Assembly: GCF_008728515.1 (NCBI RefSeq)
Contig: NC_044995.1
Coordinates: 44,405,435 to 44,469,434, forward strand
DNA from: Papio anubis
Taxonomy: Eukaryota; Chordata; Mammalia; Primates; Cercopithecidae
DNA: 64,000 nt
Direction of reading: 5' to 3'
The notes beneath the pieces are model-generated. The model did not search any database. It was not told where the DNA came from and saw only the letters and a program-made list of their open reading frames with translations. Numbering within the stretch: the first letter of the stretch is position 1; each line of letters opens with the position of its first letter. A program made the position numbers and the translations under genes. Below are positions 33,508-44,700 of this stretch, piece by piece.

Positions 33508-33895
33508 GCCAAACTGTTTTCCAAAGTAGCCATCCCATTTTGTATTCCCACCATACATGTCTCTTTCCCTTCTCTACAAATGAATTAGACTCTTTAGACA
33601 CTGTGTTGCACCTTATTTTTCAAGTTAATGCTATGTCGGTAGCGATTCCAACTTCTCAATGCATAGAGCTATCTCCATTTCTACAGCTGTGTAGGATTCC
33701 GCCTCCTTGACCCACAGTAATTTATTTACCCAGTCTTCTATTTTGGATCTCTAGGTTGTTTTCTGTCTTTTGCTGTTAGAAACACAAATGGCTAAGGTCT
33801 GACAGGGCAGAGAATATCCCCTTCCAGGCATTGACGTGGACGTTGGGTCTCTTGTCTGCAGGGTAATTCCTAGAAGTGGAAATACTATGTCAGGG

Positions 33896-34192
33896 CTGGA
33901 CGTGGTGGCTCACGTCTGTAATCTAGCACTTTGGGAGGCCGAGGTAGGCGGATCACCTGAGGTCAGGAGTTCGAGACCAGCCTGGACAACATGATGAAAC
34001 ACTGTCTCTACTAAAAGTACAAAATTAGCTGGGTGTGGTAGTGGGCGCCTGTAATCTCAGCTGCTCGGAAGGCTGAGGCAGGAGAATCGCTTGAACCCGG
34101 GAGGCGGAGGTTGCAGTGAGCTGAGATCATGGCACTGCACTCCAGCCTGAGGGACAAGAGTGAGACTCCATCTTGAAAAAAAGAAAAAAGAA
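33896..34192 (+). mobile_element. Alu, full length
   Basis: Complete two-arm Alu, A-rich tail ending AAAAAAAGAAAAAAGAAA. Confidence 0.94.
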
Positions 34193-34989
34193 ACACTGCA
34201 ATCAAATTGCACCTGCCTCTTGGTGCAATATTCCTCCCTTTGCTTTGAACTGCCTCCCTGAAGCAAATTGGTGTTTCTGTGACTCCCTCTGTCTAGGGAA
34301 GTGGTCCTTTAGTGGGGACATTGTTTATCCTGGGGAGGGTCCACCAGAGGACTCTGACACAGCGATCTCCTTTTCCCTCCATCAATTTAGTTAGATTTTA
34401 GTCTCCGATCTTCTCAGCAGCGTAGAGGGAAAAAGCTACCGCAGCTGACAGTTTCAGGAAGGCGATGGCTGCTTCTGTTTGCTCACCCAGGAGCTTTTGG
34501 GAGGTTTAGGGAGAACTGGGGGAAAATTGGGACCAGCGGCTCAAGGTGGCTTTGGAGGGGAGACAATGGATGGACACAGAACCTGCATTTTTGGAGAGGG
34601 GAGATCTGGGTAGATGTTCCCTACACACACAGCACGCACTTGTGCGCAGATGTGAGGGAGGGATAGCTGCCAGACGGTTTGGCATTTTCCTGAAAGTCTG
34701 CCGTCTTCTCTGGCAGACACAGCCTGGGCTGCTGACTGTCCCTACCCCAAACCAGAAGTTGGGCAGGAACAGACACTTGGGCTCATTAAGTGTCAATAAG
34801 GGGGATCAGGTCAGGGGCACAGGGAGAGGAAAGTCAACCCCGTCCTCCACCGGGGCTGTTTCTCATCTTGCATGACACGTGGCTTTCATAACGTCTTCAC
34901 TTTGCGGTCTGTGTCACCAGAAGAAGCTGCTGTTCTGTGGCTACTTCACTTGTGTCATGCCCTTTCCCCACCCTGGGCTGCTTGTGATT
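34193..34989. other. Intron 2, about 0.8 kb single-copy-like DNA
   Basis: No recognised repeat. Short overlapping ORFs on both strands at 34506-34875 have no recognisable domain. Confidence 0.5.
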
Positions 34990-35491
34990 TTCCCTTTCTT
35001 TCCTTCTTTTCTTTACTTCCCTCCCTCCCTCCCTCCCTTCCTCCCTCCCTTCCTCCCTCCCTTACTGCCTCCCTTCTCTTTCTTTTCTTTCTTTCTCTTT
35101 TCCTTCTCTCTCTTTCTTTTTCTTTCTTTCTCCTTCTCTTTTCTTTATTTCTTCTTTCTCCCTCTGTCTCTTTCTTTTCTTTTTTCTCTTTATTCTTTCT
35201 TCTTTATCTTTTTCTTTCCTTCTTTCTCTCTCCTTCCTTCCTCTTTCTTTCTCCTTCTTTCTTCTTTCTTTCTCTCTTTCCCCTCCCTCCTTCCTTCCCT
35301 CCTTCTTTCCTTTTTTCTGTCTCCTTCCTTCCTTCCTTCCTTCCTTCCTTCCTTCCTTCCTTCCTTCCTTCCTTCCTTCCTTCCCTCTTTCCTTCCCTCC
35401 CTCCCTCCTTCTTTCTTTCTCTTTCTTTTCTCTCTCTCTTCCTTCCCTCCTTCTTTCTCTCTCCCTTCTTTCCTTCCTTCCTTCCGTCCTT
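34990..35491 (+). repeat. Polypyrimidine tract (CTTT/CCTT)n
   Basis: About 500 bp of near-pure C/T, including an uninterrupted (CCTT)n of about 16 units at 35323-35384. ORFs of 245 and 260 codons are repeat translations. Confidence 0.98.
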
Positions 35492-35778
35492 TCTTTTTGA
35501 TGGAGTCTCACTCTGTCGCCCAGGCTGGAGTGCAGTGGCGCGATCTTGGCTCACTGCAAGCTCCGCCTCCTGGGTTCACGCCATTCTCCTGCCTCAGCCT
35601 CCCGAGTAGCTGGGACTGCAGGCGCCCGCCACCACGCCCTGCTAATTTTTTGTATTTTTAGTAGTGACGGGGTTTCACTGTATTAGCCAGGATGGTCTTG
35701 ATCTCCTGACCTCGTGATCCACCCACCTCAGCCTCCCAAAGTGCTGGGAGACACAGGCGTGAGCCACTGCGCCCGGCC
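35492..35778 (-). mobile_element. AluY-like, reverse orientation
   Basis: Its 3' tail has expanded into the pyrimidine tract. Confidence 0.94.
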
Positions 35779-35794
35779 CTCACTCTCTCTTCTT

Positions 35795-36075
35795 TTTAAA
35801 GATAGGATCTTGCTTTATTGCCCAGGCTGGAGTACAGGGTGCGGTCACAGCTCATTGCAGCCTCAAACTCCTGGGCTGTAGCAATTCTCCCACCTCAGTC
35901 ACCCCAGTAGCTGGGATTAGTAGCGTGCACCATCAGACCCGGCTAATTTTTTTATTTTTGTAAAGACAGAGTCAGGCTATTTTGCCCAGGCTGGTTTTGA
36001 ACTACTGGACTCAAGAGATCCTCCCATGTTAGCCTCCCAAAGTGCCATTACATGTACAAGCCACTGAGCCTGGCA
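35795..36075 (-). mobile_element. Alu, reverse, old (J-like)
   Basis: Diverged reverse Alu ending acatgtacaagccactgagcc. Confidence 0.88.
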
Positions 36076-36231
36076 GGCTTGTGATTTTCGAGTGGAGCTT
36101 TTCACATTCTCTCTAACAATTCGTGTTCAGAGAAATCAGTATGGGGAACAAGAGTATGTGGAAGCGTCCAGAACCAGTTTAGAGGACTCCCACTCAGCTA
36201 GGGGGTGCAGTGGCCACCCCGAGTAGCCTGC

Positions 36232-36390
36232 CTTTCTCTCCCTTCCCTTCCCTTCCCTTCCCTTCCCTTCCTTCCTCCTCCTCCCTCCCCTCCCTCCCTC
36301 CTCCCCTCCCTCCCTCCCTCCCCTCCCTTCCCCTCCTTCCCCTCCCTTCTCTTTCTCTCTTTCTCTCCTTCTTCTTCTCTTCTCTTTTCT
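36232..36390 (+). repeat. Polypyrimidine tract (CCCTT)n/(CCCT)n
   Basis: About 160 bp. Starts with (CCCTT)n at 36241-36270. The − strand (GGGAA)n fits a G-quadruplex motif. Confidence 0.97.
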
Positions 36391-36652
36391 TTCTTTTTGA
36401 GACAGAGTCTCATTCTCTATCCCAGTAGTGGCACAATCTCGGCACACTGCAACCCCTGCCTCCCGTGTTCAAGCGATTCTCCTACCTCAGCCTTCCGTGT
36501 GGCTGGGATTACAGGCTCGTGCCACCATGCCTGTATAATTTTTGTATTTTTGGTAGAAACAGGGTTTCACCATGTTGGCCAGGCTGGTCTCAAACTCCCT
36601 GCCACGGCCTCTCAAAGTGCTGGGATTATAGGCGGAGCCACCACACCTGGCC
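36391..36652 (-). mobile_element. Alu, reverse, internally deleted
   Basis: Lacks gcccaggctggagtg and part of the left arm (caaactccctgccacggcc). Confidence 0.9.
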
Positions 36653-36654
36653 TC

Positions 36655-36960
36655 TATTTTTTTTTAATTGACAAATAATAATTGTATATGTTATATATTT
36701 ATGGGATAGCATGTGATGTTTTGATATCTGTTTACATTGTAGAATTATTAAATCATGCCAATTTAAAAGCTATTGCCTCACATACTTATTGTTTGATGGT
36801 TAAAAAATCTACATTTTTAGCAATTTTGAAATGTCCAGTGTACTGTTACTTATTATAGCAACTATTGTGTCCATTACATAACTAAAGCTTATTTCTCCTA
36901 AGTGAAATTTTGTACTGTTTGATCAACATCTCCCTACAGAGTTGGAGACACCTGGAATGG
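36655..36960. mobile_element. L1 fragment
   Basis: Reads as L1: gacaaataataattgtatat, catgtgatgttttgatatc, gcctcacatacttattg, tgaaattttgtactgtttg. Strand not assigned. Confidence 0.65.
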
Positions 36961-36995
36961 GCTTATAGTGTTCCAAGGATAGTCTTCAAAGAACT

Positions 36996-37320
36996 GGTTG
37001 GGCGTGGTGGCTCACGCCTGTAATCCCAGCACTTTGGGAGGCCGAGGTGGGTGGATCCTGAGGTCAGCAGTTCAAGACCAGCCTGGCCAACATGGTGAAA
37101 CCCCATCTCTACTAAAAATACAAAAATTAGCTGGGCGTGATGACGAACGCCTATAATCCCAGCTACTCAGGAGGCTGAGGCAGAGAATTGCTTGAACCAG
37201 GGAGGTGGAGGTTGCAGTGAGCCGAGTTCGCACCATTGCATTCCAGCCTGGGCGACAGAGTGAGACTCTGTCTCAAAAACAAAACAAAACAAACAACAAC
37301 AACAACAACAACAAAACACC
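36996..37320 (+). mobile_element. Alu, full length
   Basis: Tail is (AAC)n. Flanked by caaagaa repeats. Confidence 0.94.
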
Positions 37321-37499
37321 AAAGAATACAGGTCAACATGTTTATTTAAGCCATTAGTGAGGGAACAGCAGGATTATAAAGCCAAAACATGTATAGTCAC
37401 TGAAATAAGAAGGCAATGTTAGCTATGAGGCTGCTTAATGTCCCACAGGAGAATAAAACTGTAATCTTTGGGGATGATTTTTTTCTTTTCCCCCCCTCC

Positions 37500-37658
37500 T
37501 TTTTTTTTTTTTTTTTTTGTTTTTTTGTTTTTGGTAGAGAGAGATGGGATCTCACTCTGTTACCCAGGCTGGTCTTGAACTCCTCCTGCCTCAAGCAATC
37601 CTCCTGCCTCAGCCTCCCAAAGTGCTGGGATTACAGGCATGAGCCTCCATGCCCAGCT
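37500..37658 (-). mobile_element. Alu monomer, reverse orientation
   Basis: Only one arm (cccaggctggtcttgaactcc ... gcatgagcctccatgcccagc) after a long T-tract. Confidence 0.85.
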
Positions 37659-37758
37659 GAGAGTATCTTTTCTCTGAGATGAAAATAATTTGCAGCATAT
37701 CTGACTGTAAGTTAGCACTAATTTCCATGAGTCTAGTCCCTAATAGAAACAGTGAAAT

Positions 37759-38056
37759 TGGCCAGGTGTAGTGGTTCATGCCTATAATCCCAGCACTTTG
37801 GGAGGCCAAGGTGGGTAGATCACTTGAGGTCAGGAGTTCAAGACCAGACTGGCCAATGTGGTGAAACCCCGTCTCTACTAAAAATACAAAAATTATCCAG
37901 GCATGGTGGCGAGTGCCTGTAATCCCAGCTACTCAGGAGGCTGAGGCAGGAGAATCGCTTGAACCTGGGACACAGAGTTTACAGTGAGCGGAGATCGCAC
38001 CACTGTACTCCAGCCTGGACAACAGAGCAAGATTCCATTTCAAAAAAGAGAGTAAA
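37759..38056 (+). mobile_element. Alu, full length
   Basis: Complete two-arm Alu with a short tail. Confidence 0.93.
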
Positions 38057-38084
38057 ATCAATTACAGGTACATTTAACTAGCGC

Positions 38085-38292
38085 AGGTTGATAAACTATC
38101 TGGCCCATCACTTGCTTTTATAAATAAAGTTTTATTGGACCCAGCCATGCCTCTTCACGTACATATGTCTATAGCTGCTATCATGCCATCATGGCAGAGT
38201 TGAGTAGTTTCAACCGACACCGTATGTCCTCCAAAGCCTCAAGTATTTGCCTGTGGCCCTTTACAGAAAAAGTTGACCAACTCCTGTGCTGG
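38085..38292 (-). mobile_element. hAT-Charlie-like fossil
   Basis: gataaactatctggcccatc, aaataaagttttattggacc, gcagagttgagtagtttcaa, ccctttacagaaaaagttga: a common short nonautonomous hAT. Confidence 0.7.
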
Positions 38293-38817
38293 AAAATGAA
38301 ATAGCTCAGATGAGCCTGTCAGACAGGGCTCCAACACGGGATTACAAAATCTGGCAGCCTCTGGCCTTGTTTGCAATGGTTGGATAATTTTTCTTCCCAT
38401 TGTCTGGGCCGGAAGGACTTCTGTGTTTGAGAGGTTTGTGTTAGGCCATTGATGACGCCTCTTTTGAATGAAAGGGCTGACCCTCTGAAGTGGCTCCAGC
38501 CCAGGAAACAAGCCCTTTCCTCTTGTGTCTGTGTCCTTGCCAGAGCGCTGGGACTCTGTGGGCCCTAGGTAATTGTTGTCTGCCTTGTATATTGCTTCCT
38601 CCGATTGAATTTCAGCCCTCAGGTTCCCACAGACAGATCAGTGTTAATGATGTTGATAATTGTGATAATTATAGATACCCTCTGTAGTTAATTTCTATCA
38701 AGCCTAAAAATGTCTCTATCAAAGAATCTGATGTGTTACCGACGTTATCCTGTTTATTTCTTGCAACAGCCTTAAGAAGGAAGCAAGGGACTCTTATTAA
38801 CAATCCCTCCCCCAGCC
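38293..38817. other. Intron 2, no recognised feature
   Basis: Single-copy-like DNA. Confidence 0.5.
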
Positions 38818-39129
38818 TTTTTTTTTTTTTTTTTTTTGAGATGGAGTCTCGCTCTGTCACCTAGGCTGGAGTTCAGTGGCACAATCTTGACTCACTCACT
38901 GCAAACTCCTCCTCCTGGGTTCAAGTGATTCTTCTGCCTAAGCCTTTCGAGTAGCTGGGATTACAGGCAAGCATCACCACACCCAAAAAAATAATTTTTG
39001 TATTTTTAGTAGAGACAGGTTTCACTATGTTGATCAGGCTGGTCGTCTTGAACTCCTGACCTCAAGTGATCCACCCGCCTGAGCCTCTTAAAGTGCTGGG
39101 ATTACAAGCATCAGCTACTGTGCTTGGCC
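38818..39129 (-). mobile_element. Alu, reverse orientation
   Basis: Diverged full-length copy ending tcagctactgtgcttggcc. Confidence 0.93.
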
Positions 39130-39151
39130 CTGTTAGAACTTCCTAATTCTT

Positions 39152-39451
39152 GTTTTTTGTTTTTTTTTTTTGACAGAGTCTCACTCTGTCAACCAGGTTG
39201 GAGTGCAGTGGCATGATCTCAGCTCACTGCAACCTCCACCTCCAAGGTTCAAGGGATTCTCGTGCCTCAGCCTCCTGAGTAGCTGGGATTACAGGCGCCC
39301 GCCACTATGCCTGGCTAATTTCTGTATTTTCAGTAGAGACGGGGTTTTACCATGTTGGCCAGGCTGGTCTCGAACTCCTGACCTCAAGTAATCCACCCAC
39401 CTCGGCCTCCCAAAGTGCTGGGATTACAGGTGTGAGCCACCATGCCCAGCC
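39152..39451 (-). mobile_element. Alu, reverse orientation
   Basis: Full length, 20 bp after the preceding reverse Alu. Confidence 0.94.
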
Positions 39452-39481
39452 CCAGGATAATTTTCAAGAGTGATCAGTGCC

Positions 39482-39703
39482 GGCCGGGCACGGTGGCTCA
39501 AGCCTGTAATCCCAGCACTTTGGGAGGCCGAGATGGGCGGATCATGAGGTCAGGAGATCGAGACCATCCTGGCGAACACAGTGAAACCCCGTCTCTACTA
39601 AGAAATAAAAAAAAGAGTCGATCGAGATGCCATAAGGAAAATGTAATGCCAGATAATCGTGTTAGGCTGAGGCCTGAGAATGGAGTGAACCCGGGAGGCG
39701 GCA
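39482..39703 (+). mobile_element. AluYR-like, scrambled and truncated
   Basis: The first 120 bases match the young AluYR at 42670 (including the rare actaagaaata), but 39610-39665 does not align to any Alu, then ggctgaggcctgagaatggag resumes, and the element stops at gggaggcgg with no right-arm end or A-tail. Confidence 0.85.
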
Positions 39704-39950
39704 ACTTCTGCTGGGGAGGTCAGGGAAGGTCTGTATAAGGACCTGAAGGATACAAAAGAGCGAGCCACAAGGGGACAAGGGACCAGCATGCTCCACCCAG
39801 AACAGCTTTCACAAGGTCCTAAGGTAGGGCTGAGCCTGGGTGTGTGTGGGTGGGAGGTGCAGAAAGGAGGCCAGCCTGGGAGAAGGACTTAGCAAGACTG
39901 GCAGGGATTAGACCCCCCCAAGGCCTGTAGGGGGTATGCTTTTATTCTCT
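39704..39950. other. Intron 2, no recognised feature
   Basis: Single-copy-like DNA following the broken Alu. Confidence 0.45.
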
Positions 39951-40011
39951 ATGCCTGCACTGTCTAGTGTGGGAGATGGTAGTCATCTGTGGCTAGTAAA
40001 CATTGGAACTG

Positions 40012-40310
40012 TGTCAGGCGCAGTGGCTCACACCTGTAATCCCAGCACTTTGGGAAGCTGCAGTGGGAGGATCGCTTGAGCCAGGAGTTCGAGACCAGCC
40101 TGGGCAACATAGTGAGACCCCATTTCTACAAAAAATTAAAAACTTAGCAGGGTGTGGTGGCGCATGTCCATCATTCCAGCTATGCAGGAGGCCAAGGTGG
40201 GAGGATCACCCGAGCCCAGGAGATTGAGGCTGTAGTGAACTGTGACCATGTCACTGCACCCCGGAGCCTAGGGGACAGAGCCAGACCCCATCACACACAC
40301 AAAAAAGAAA
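40012..40310 (+). mobile_element. Alu, full length
   Basis: Two-arm Alu with a (CA)n then A tail. Confidence 0.92.
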
Positions 40311-40501
40311 TCGTTACACGTTTTATCCATGTGACAAAATATCACATGTACCCCATAAATGTGTAAAACATTGTGTATCAATGTAAAACTTTTAAAAAAT
40401 TTTAAACTGAAATTAAAATGAAATGTAGTTGAAAGTTTAGTTCCTTGGTAAAAATTGGAATCCTGGTACACTGTTGGTGGGAATTTAAAATAGTGCAACT
40501 A

Positions 40502-40792
40502 GGCTGGGCATAGTGACTCATACCTGTAATTCCAGTACTTTGGGAGGCCGAGGTAGGTGGATCACTTGAGGTAAGGAGTTCAAGACCAGCCTGGCTAACA
40601 TGGTGAAACCTCATCTCTACTAAAAATACAAAAAAATTAGTGGGGCGTGGTGGTGGGCACCTGTAATCCCAGCTACTCAGAGGCTGAGGCAGGAGAATTC
40701 CTTGAACCCAGGAGGTGGAGGTTGCAGTGAACAAAGATCGAGTCACTGCACTCCATCCAGCCCGGGCGACAGAGTGAGACTCCATCTCAAAA

Positions 40793-40839
<47 letters not shown>

Positions 40840-40842
40840 ATC
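40502..40842 (+). mobile_element. Alu with (AAAT)n tail
   Basis: Ends in about 14 uninterrupted AAAT units (40788-40842). Confidence 0.94.
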
Positions 40843-40905
40843 CTATATTATTCCACTTATATAAGGTTCCTAGAGTTGTCAGAGTCAGACAGAAAGTAAA
40901 ATGGG

Positions 40906-41218
40906 ATGCCAGGAGCAAAGGCTCACACCTGTAATCCCAGCGCATTGGGAGGCCGAGGCAGGAATATCACGAGGTTAGGAGTTCAAGACCAGCCTGGCCA
41001 ACATGGTGAAACCCCGTCTCTACTAAAAATACAAGAATTAGCTGGGTGTGGTGGTGGCATCTGTAATTCCAGCTACTCTGGAGGCTGAGGCAGGAGAATT
41101 GCTTGAACCCGGGAGGCGGAGGTTACAGTGAGCTGAGATCGCGCCACTGCACCCCAGCCTGGGCGACAAAGCAAGACTCCATCTCAAAAAAAAAAAAAAA
41201 ATAATAATAATAATAAAA
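40906..41218 (+). mobile_element. Alu with perfect 15-bp TSD
   Basis: agaaagtaaaatggg at 40891-40905 is repeated exactly at 41219-41233. Confidence 0.95.
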
Positions 41219-41677
41219 AGAAAGTAAAATGGGAGGTGCCAGGAGCTGGGGAGTAGGGTGGGTGTGAGTGTTTCATGGGGACAGAGTTTCAGTTTGGTTA
41301 AGATGAGAAAGTTCTGGAGATGGGTGGTGGTGATGGTCGCATAGCCACGTGAAAGTATTTAATACCACTGAACTCTACATTTAGACATGGTTACAATAGT
41401 GAATTTTATGCTATGTGTATTTTACCACACTTAAAAAAAAATCGGATTTCCTAGTCGCACTAACCACATTCAGAAGCCACAGGGGAGAAGTGGCTACCGT
41501 GTTGGACGGCCCAGATAGAGAATATTTCTGTCATCGCAGAAAGTTTGACCAGACGGTGCTGCTCACATATGGATGTAGCTTCTGGGGCCACTTCTGTTCC
41601 CTGAGTTTGGCTGGTGGGATCCACTGTGCTGAGAATCACAGTTTGGGGATTTGGGGTGAAGAATACTCCCCAACTTT

Positions 41678-41986
41678 TTTTGTTTGTTTGTTTCGTTTTT
41701 TTGTTTTGAGACAGTCTCCCTCTGTCACCAAGGCTGGAGTGCAGTGGCATGATCTCGGCTCCCTGCAACCTCCACCTGCCAGGTTCAAGTGATTCTCCTG
41801 CCTCAGCCTCCTGAGTAGCTGGGATTACAGTCGCCCGCCACCACACCTGGCTAATTGTTTGTATTTTCAGTAGACGGGGTTCCACCATGTTGGCCAGGCT
41901 GGTTTCGAACTCCTGACCTCAGGTGATCTGCCTACCTTGGCCTCCCAAAGTGCTGGGATTACAGGCATGAGCCACCACACCCAGCC
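41678..41986 (-). mobile_element. Alu, reverse orientation
   Basis: (GTTT)n head, full length, abutting the next reverse Alu. Confidence 0.93.
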
Positions 41987-42283
41987 TTTTTTTTTTTTTT
42001 TTTGATGGAATTTTGCTCTTGTCGCCCAGGCTGGAGTGTAATGGCGCGATCTTGGCTCAGTGCAACCTCCACCTCCCGGATTCAAGTGATTCTCATACCT
42101 CAGCCTTCTGAGCAGCTGGGATTACAGGCATGCACCACCACACCCGGCTAATTTTTGTATTTTTAGTAGAGACAGGGTTTCACCGTGTTGGCCAGGCTCA
42201 TCTCAAACTCCTGACCTCAGGTGGTCCACCCACCTCGAGCTCCCAAAGTACTGGGATTACAGGCATGAGCCATGGCACCCAGA
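41987..42283 (-). mobile_element. Alu, reverse orientation
   Basis: Full length, head-to-tail with the preceding Alu. Confidence 0.93.
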
Positions 42284-42399
42284 CACATTTGCATGTTTAA
42301 GTAACTAACATGTCTCCTCCATTAGACCTTGTGCTTGCTCCCAAAGGCAGGGTCTGCAGGCACTTTTTCCCCATAGTGGTTACAGTATTTAGATTAGTG

Positions 42400-42545
42400 C
42401 AAGCAAATGTCTGTTGAAGCAATCAGTGGTTTGGGGGCAAGTTACTTAACCTCCCCATGCCTCAGTTTCCCCATTTGTAAAACAAAAAAATAAAGGAGGT
42501 AACAGTGTATCTACTTCACATGTGGGGTACAGCAGCATGCTGGAG
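42400..42545 (+). mobile_element. MIR fragment
   Basis: ggcaagttacttaacctccc, then catgcctcagtttccccat: the conserved MIR core. Confidence 0.85.
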
Positions 42546-42669
42546 TTGGCTTGCTAGAGCCAGTGGTCAAATTTTCAGTCAATTTGTGAGCCATTTGTTA
42601 GACATAAGATATTCATAAAAACTATATAAACCTACAGTGAAATAAATGACATTAAAAACCGAAGTTTTT

Positions 42670-42961
42670 GGCCGGGCGCGGTGGCTCAAGCCTGTAATCC
42701 CAGCACTTTGGGAGGCCGAGATGGGCGGATCACGAGGTCAGGAGATCGAGACCATCCTGGCGAACACAGTGAAACCCCGTCTCTACTAAGAAATACAAAA
42801 AATAGCCGGGCGAGATGGCGGGCGCCTGTAGTCCCAGCTACTCGGGAGGCTGAGGCCGGAGAATGGCGTGAACCCGGGAGGCGGAGCTTGCAGTGAGCTG
42901 AGATCCGGCCACTGCACTCCAGCCTGGGCTACAGAGCGAGACTCCGTCTCAAAAAAAAAAA
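42670..42961 (+). mobile_element. AluYR-like, young
   Basis: Old World monkey-type AluY (gagatccggccactgc) with perfect target-site duplications of at least 15 bp (aaaaccgaagttttt). Near-consensus, so recent. Confidence 0.96.
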
Positions 42962-42976
42962 AAAACCGAAGTTTTT

Positions 42977-43501
42977 AAATTAACAAAGGTTTTTAAAAGT
43001 AGCAAAGACTCAAAACTCACCACCTCCTAATAGCATACGATATTTTCCTATTATCTGTGCTGTTGAGGTTATTTACTACTTTTGTGTCAATAGTAGATAC
43101 ATTTTGTATATACTTATAAATACTATTTAGAGGAATGCTACTATGTATCGCTTGCCAGCTGTATGTTTAGTAACTTCATGTGGGTGGCCTGAAATCCACC
43201 ACTGGTAGGAATATTTACACCATGGAAATTGGCAAATGCTATATAGATCTGGGCCCTCCTGTCCCCCTCCCTCAGGCAGTTGTTAAACATTGAGAAGCAC
43301 ACCAATGGTTTGGAGGCTTAAACCAGTTAATAGATGTGTCTGGCATGTGTGTAATGATGTAGAAATGCCGCTTTTATTGTTAGTATTTGGTTGGCTCTCA
43401 CTGTCTGATCCAGAATTGCTGCATATGCAGACAGGAATTGGACAAAGCCATTGACCAACTGTTTTATTTATTCATTTATTTTCTTCCCTCTCTCTCTCCA
43501 G
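42977..43501 (+). other. 3' end of intron 2 and exon 3 acceptor
   Basis: AT-rich single-copy-like DNA ending in a pyrimidine tract (ttttcttccctctctctctc) and cag at 43499-43501. Confidence 0.85.
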
Positions 43502-43823
43502 TTTGCCCAACCATCTGTAAGTCACACGGCTGCACTGCCGAAGGCCTCTGTTGCCACAGCGAGTGCCTGGGCAACTGTTCTGAGCCCGACGACCCCACCA
43601 AGTGCGTGGCCTGCCGCAACTTCTACCTGGATGGCAGGTGTGTGGAGACCTGCCCGCCCCCGTACTACCACTTCCAGGACTGGCGCTGTGTGAACTTCAG
43701 CTTCTGCCAGGACCTGCACCACAAATGCAAGAACTCACGGAGGCAGGGCTGCCACCAGTACGTCATTCATAACAACAAGTGCATCCCTGAGTGTCCCTCC
43801 GGGTACACGATGAATTCCAGCAA
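43502..43823 (+). CDS. INSR: INSR exon 3: cysteine-rich region of the alpha subunit
   Basis: 322 bp, beginning in phase 1 (last two bases of Val191) and ending AA of Asn298. Encodes about residues 191-298 of mature INSR, in the furin-like cysteine-rich region (about 159-310) that bridges L1 and L2 and lies against bound insulin. Seventeen cysteines are visible, including CC and CxxxC patterns of the paired disulfide modules. N-glycosylation sequons NCS, NFS and NSS fall at positions equivalent to Asn215, 255 and 295. The basic KNSRRQG loop and Arg252 (DWRC) are intact. The acceptor is a strong pyrimidine tract plus cag, and the donor is AA|gtgagt. A Glu follows NCS, where I recall Gln in human. 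The ORF runs upstream into intron by chance, and the splice sites decide the borders. Confidence 0.98.
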
Positions 43824-43989
43824 GTGAGTTCTGGATGTGGGTCCGGGGGGCAGCCGAGAGAAGAAGGAACGTGGGGTTGGTTGTGATGATGCCTCCTGTT
43901 AAAACTGTGTGCAAACCCAGGGTTAATTGGCTATGAGTGAGGTCTCTGCTCTCAGATGCTACTTTTGCACCCTGTTTTGGTCCTGGGCT

Positions 43990-44234
43990 TGGGAGCAGGA
44001 GTTGCCTACCTTTTTCTCTAAAGGGCCAGATAGTATATACTTCTGGCATTGTGCCCACCATTCTTTCTTTTCTTTTTTTTTTTTTTTTGAGATGGAGTCT
44101 TGTTCTGTCGCCCAAGCCGGAGTGCAGTGGCACGAACCTGGCTCACTGCAACCTCTGCCTCCTGGGTTCAAGTGATTGTCCTGCCTCAGCCTCCCAAGCA
44201 GCTGGGACTGCAGGTGTCTGCCATCATGCCTGGC

Positions 44235-44266
<32 letters not shown>

Positions 44267-44700
44267 ACGGAGTCTTGCTCTGTCACCCAGATTGGAGTGC
44301 AGTGGTGCAATCTCGGCTCACTGCAAGCTCCACCTCCCGGGTTCACGCCATTCTCCTGCCTCAGCCTCGCACGTAGCTGGGACTACAGGCGCCCGTCACC
44401 ACGCCGGGCTAATTTTTTTGTATTTTTAGTAGAGATGGAGTTTCACCATGTTAACCAGGATGGTCTCGATCTCCTGACCTCGTGATCCTCCCGTCTCGGC
44501 CTCCCAAAGTGCTGGGGTTACAGACGTGAGCTACCGCGCCTGGGCAATTTTTGTATTTTTAATAGAGACAGCATTTTGCCATGTTGGTCAGGCTGGTCTC
44601 AAACTCCCAACCTCAAGTGGTCCACCTGCCTCGGTCTCTCAAAGTGCTGGGATTGCAGGTGTGAGCCACCGCGCCGTCTGGCATTGTGGACCCCAGTTCT
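43990..44700 (+). mobile_element. hAT-Charlie-like fossil interrupted by Alus
   Basis: aggagttgcctacctttttc, aaagggccagatagtatata precede the Alu pair. Only a few bases resume at 44677 onward. Confidence 0.6.
44054..44676 (-). mobile_element. Alu (reverse) containing a second reverse Alu
   Basis: The outer Alu (44054-44238 and 44545-44676) is bracketed by exact 12-bp direct repeats tctggcattgtg (44042-44053, 44677-44688). An AluY-like copy (44239-44544) sits in its linker after a 23-T tract, giving a nest of two Alus in a hAT fossil. Confidence 0.93.

Larger units (their letters stand above)
30453..33890. mobile_element. Old L1 segment broken by at least seven Alus
   Basis: Non-Alu pieces at 30453-30890, 31560-31637, 32253-32470 and 33508-33890 read in order as an L1M-like 3' region in reverse orientation: ccatcaccacaatcaagatg, atggaatcattcactgtgta, gacatttgagttgtttccgg, gccaaactgttttccaaag. 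No open ORF survives. Confidence 0.65.
39955..41560. mobile_element. hAT fossil split by an L1 fragment and Alus
   Basis: hAT-like ends gcactgtctagtgtgggaga (39955) and gtggctaccgtgttggac (about 41492), with a middle piece near 40405-40450. Between them lie L1 3' text (tggtgatggtcgcatagccac, gaattttatgctatgtgtat) and three Alus. Insertion order inferred: hAT, then L1, then Alus. Confidence 0.6.
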
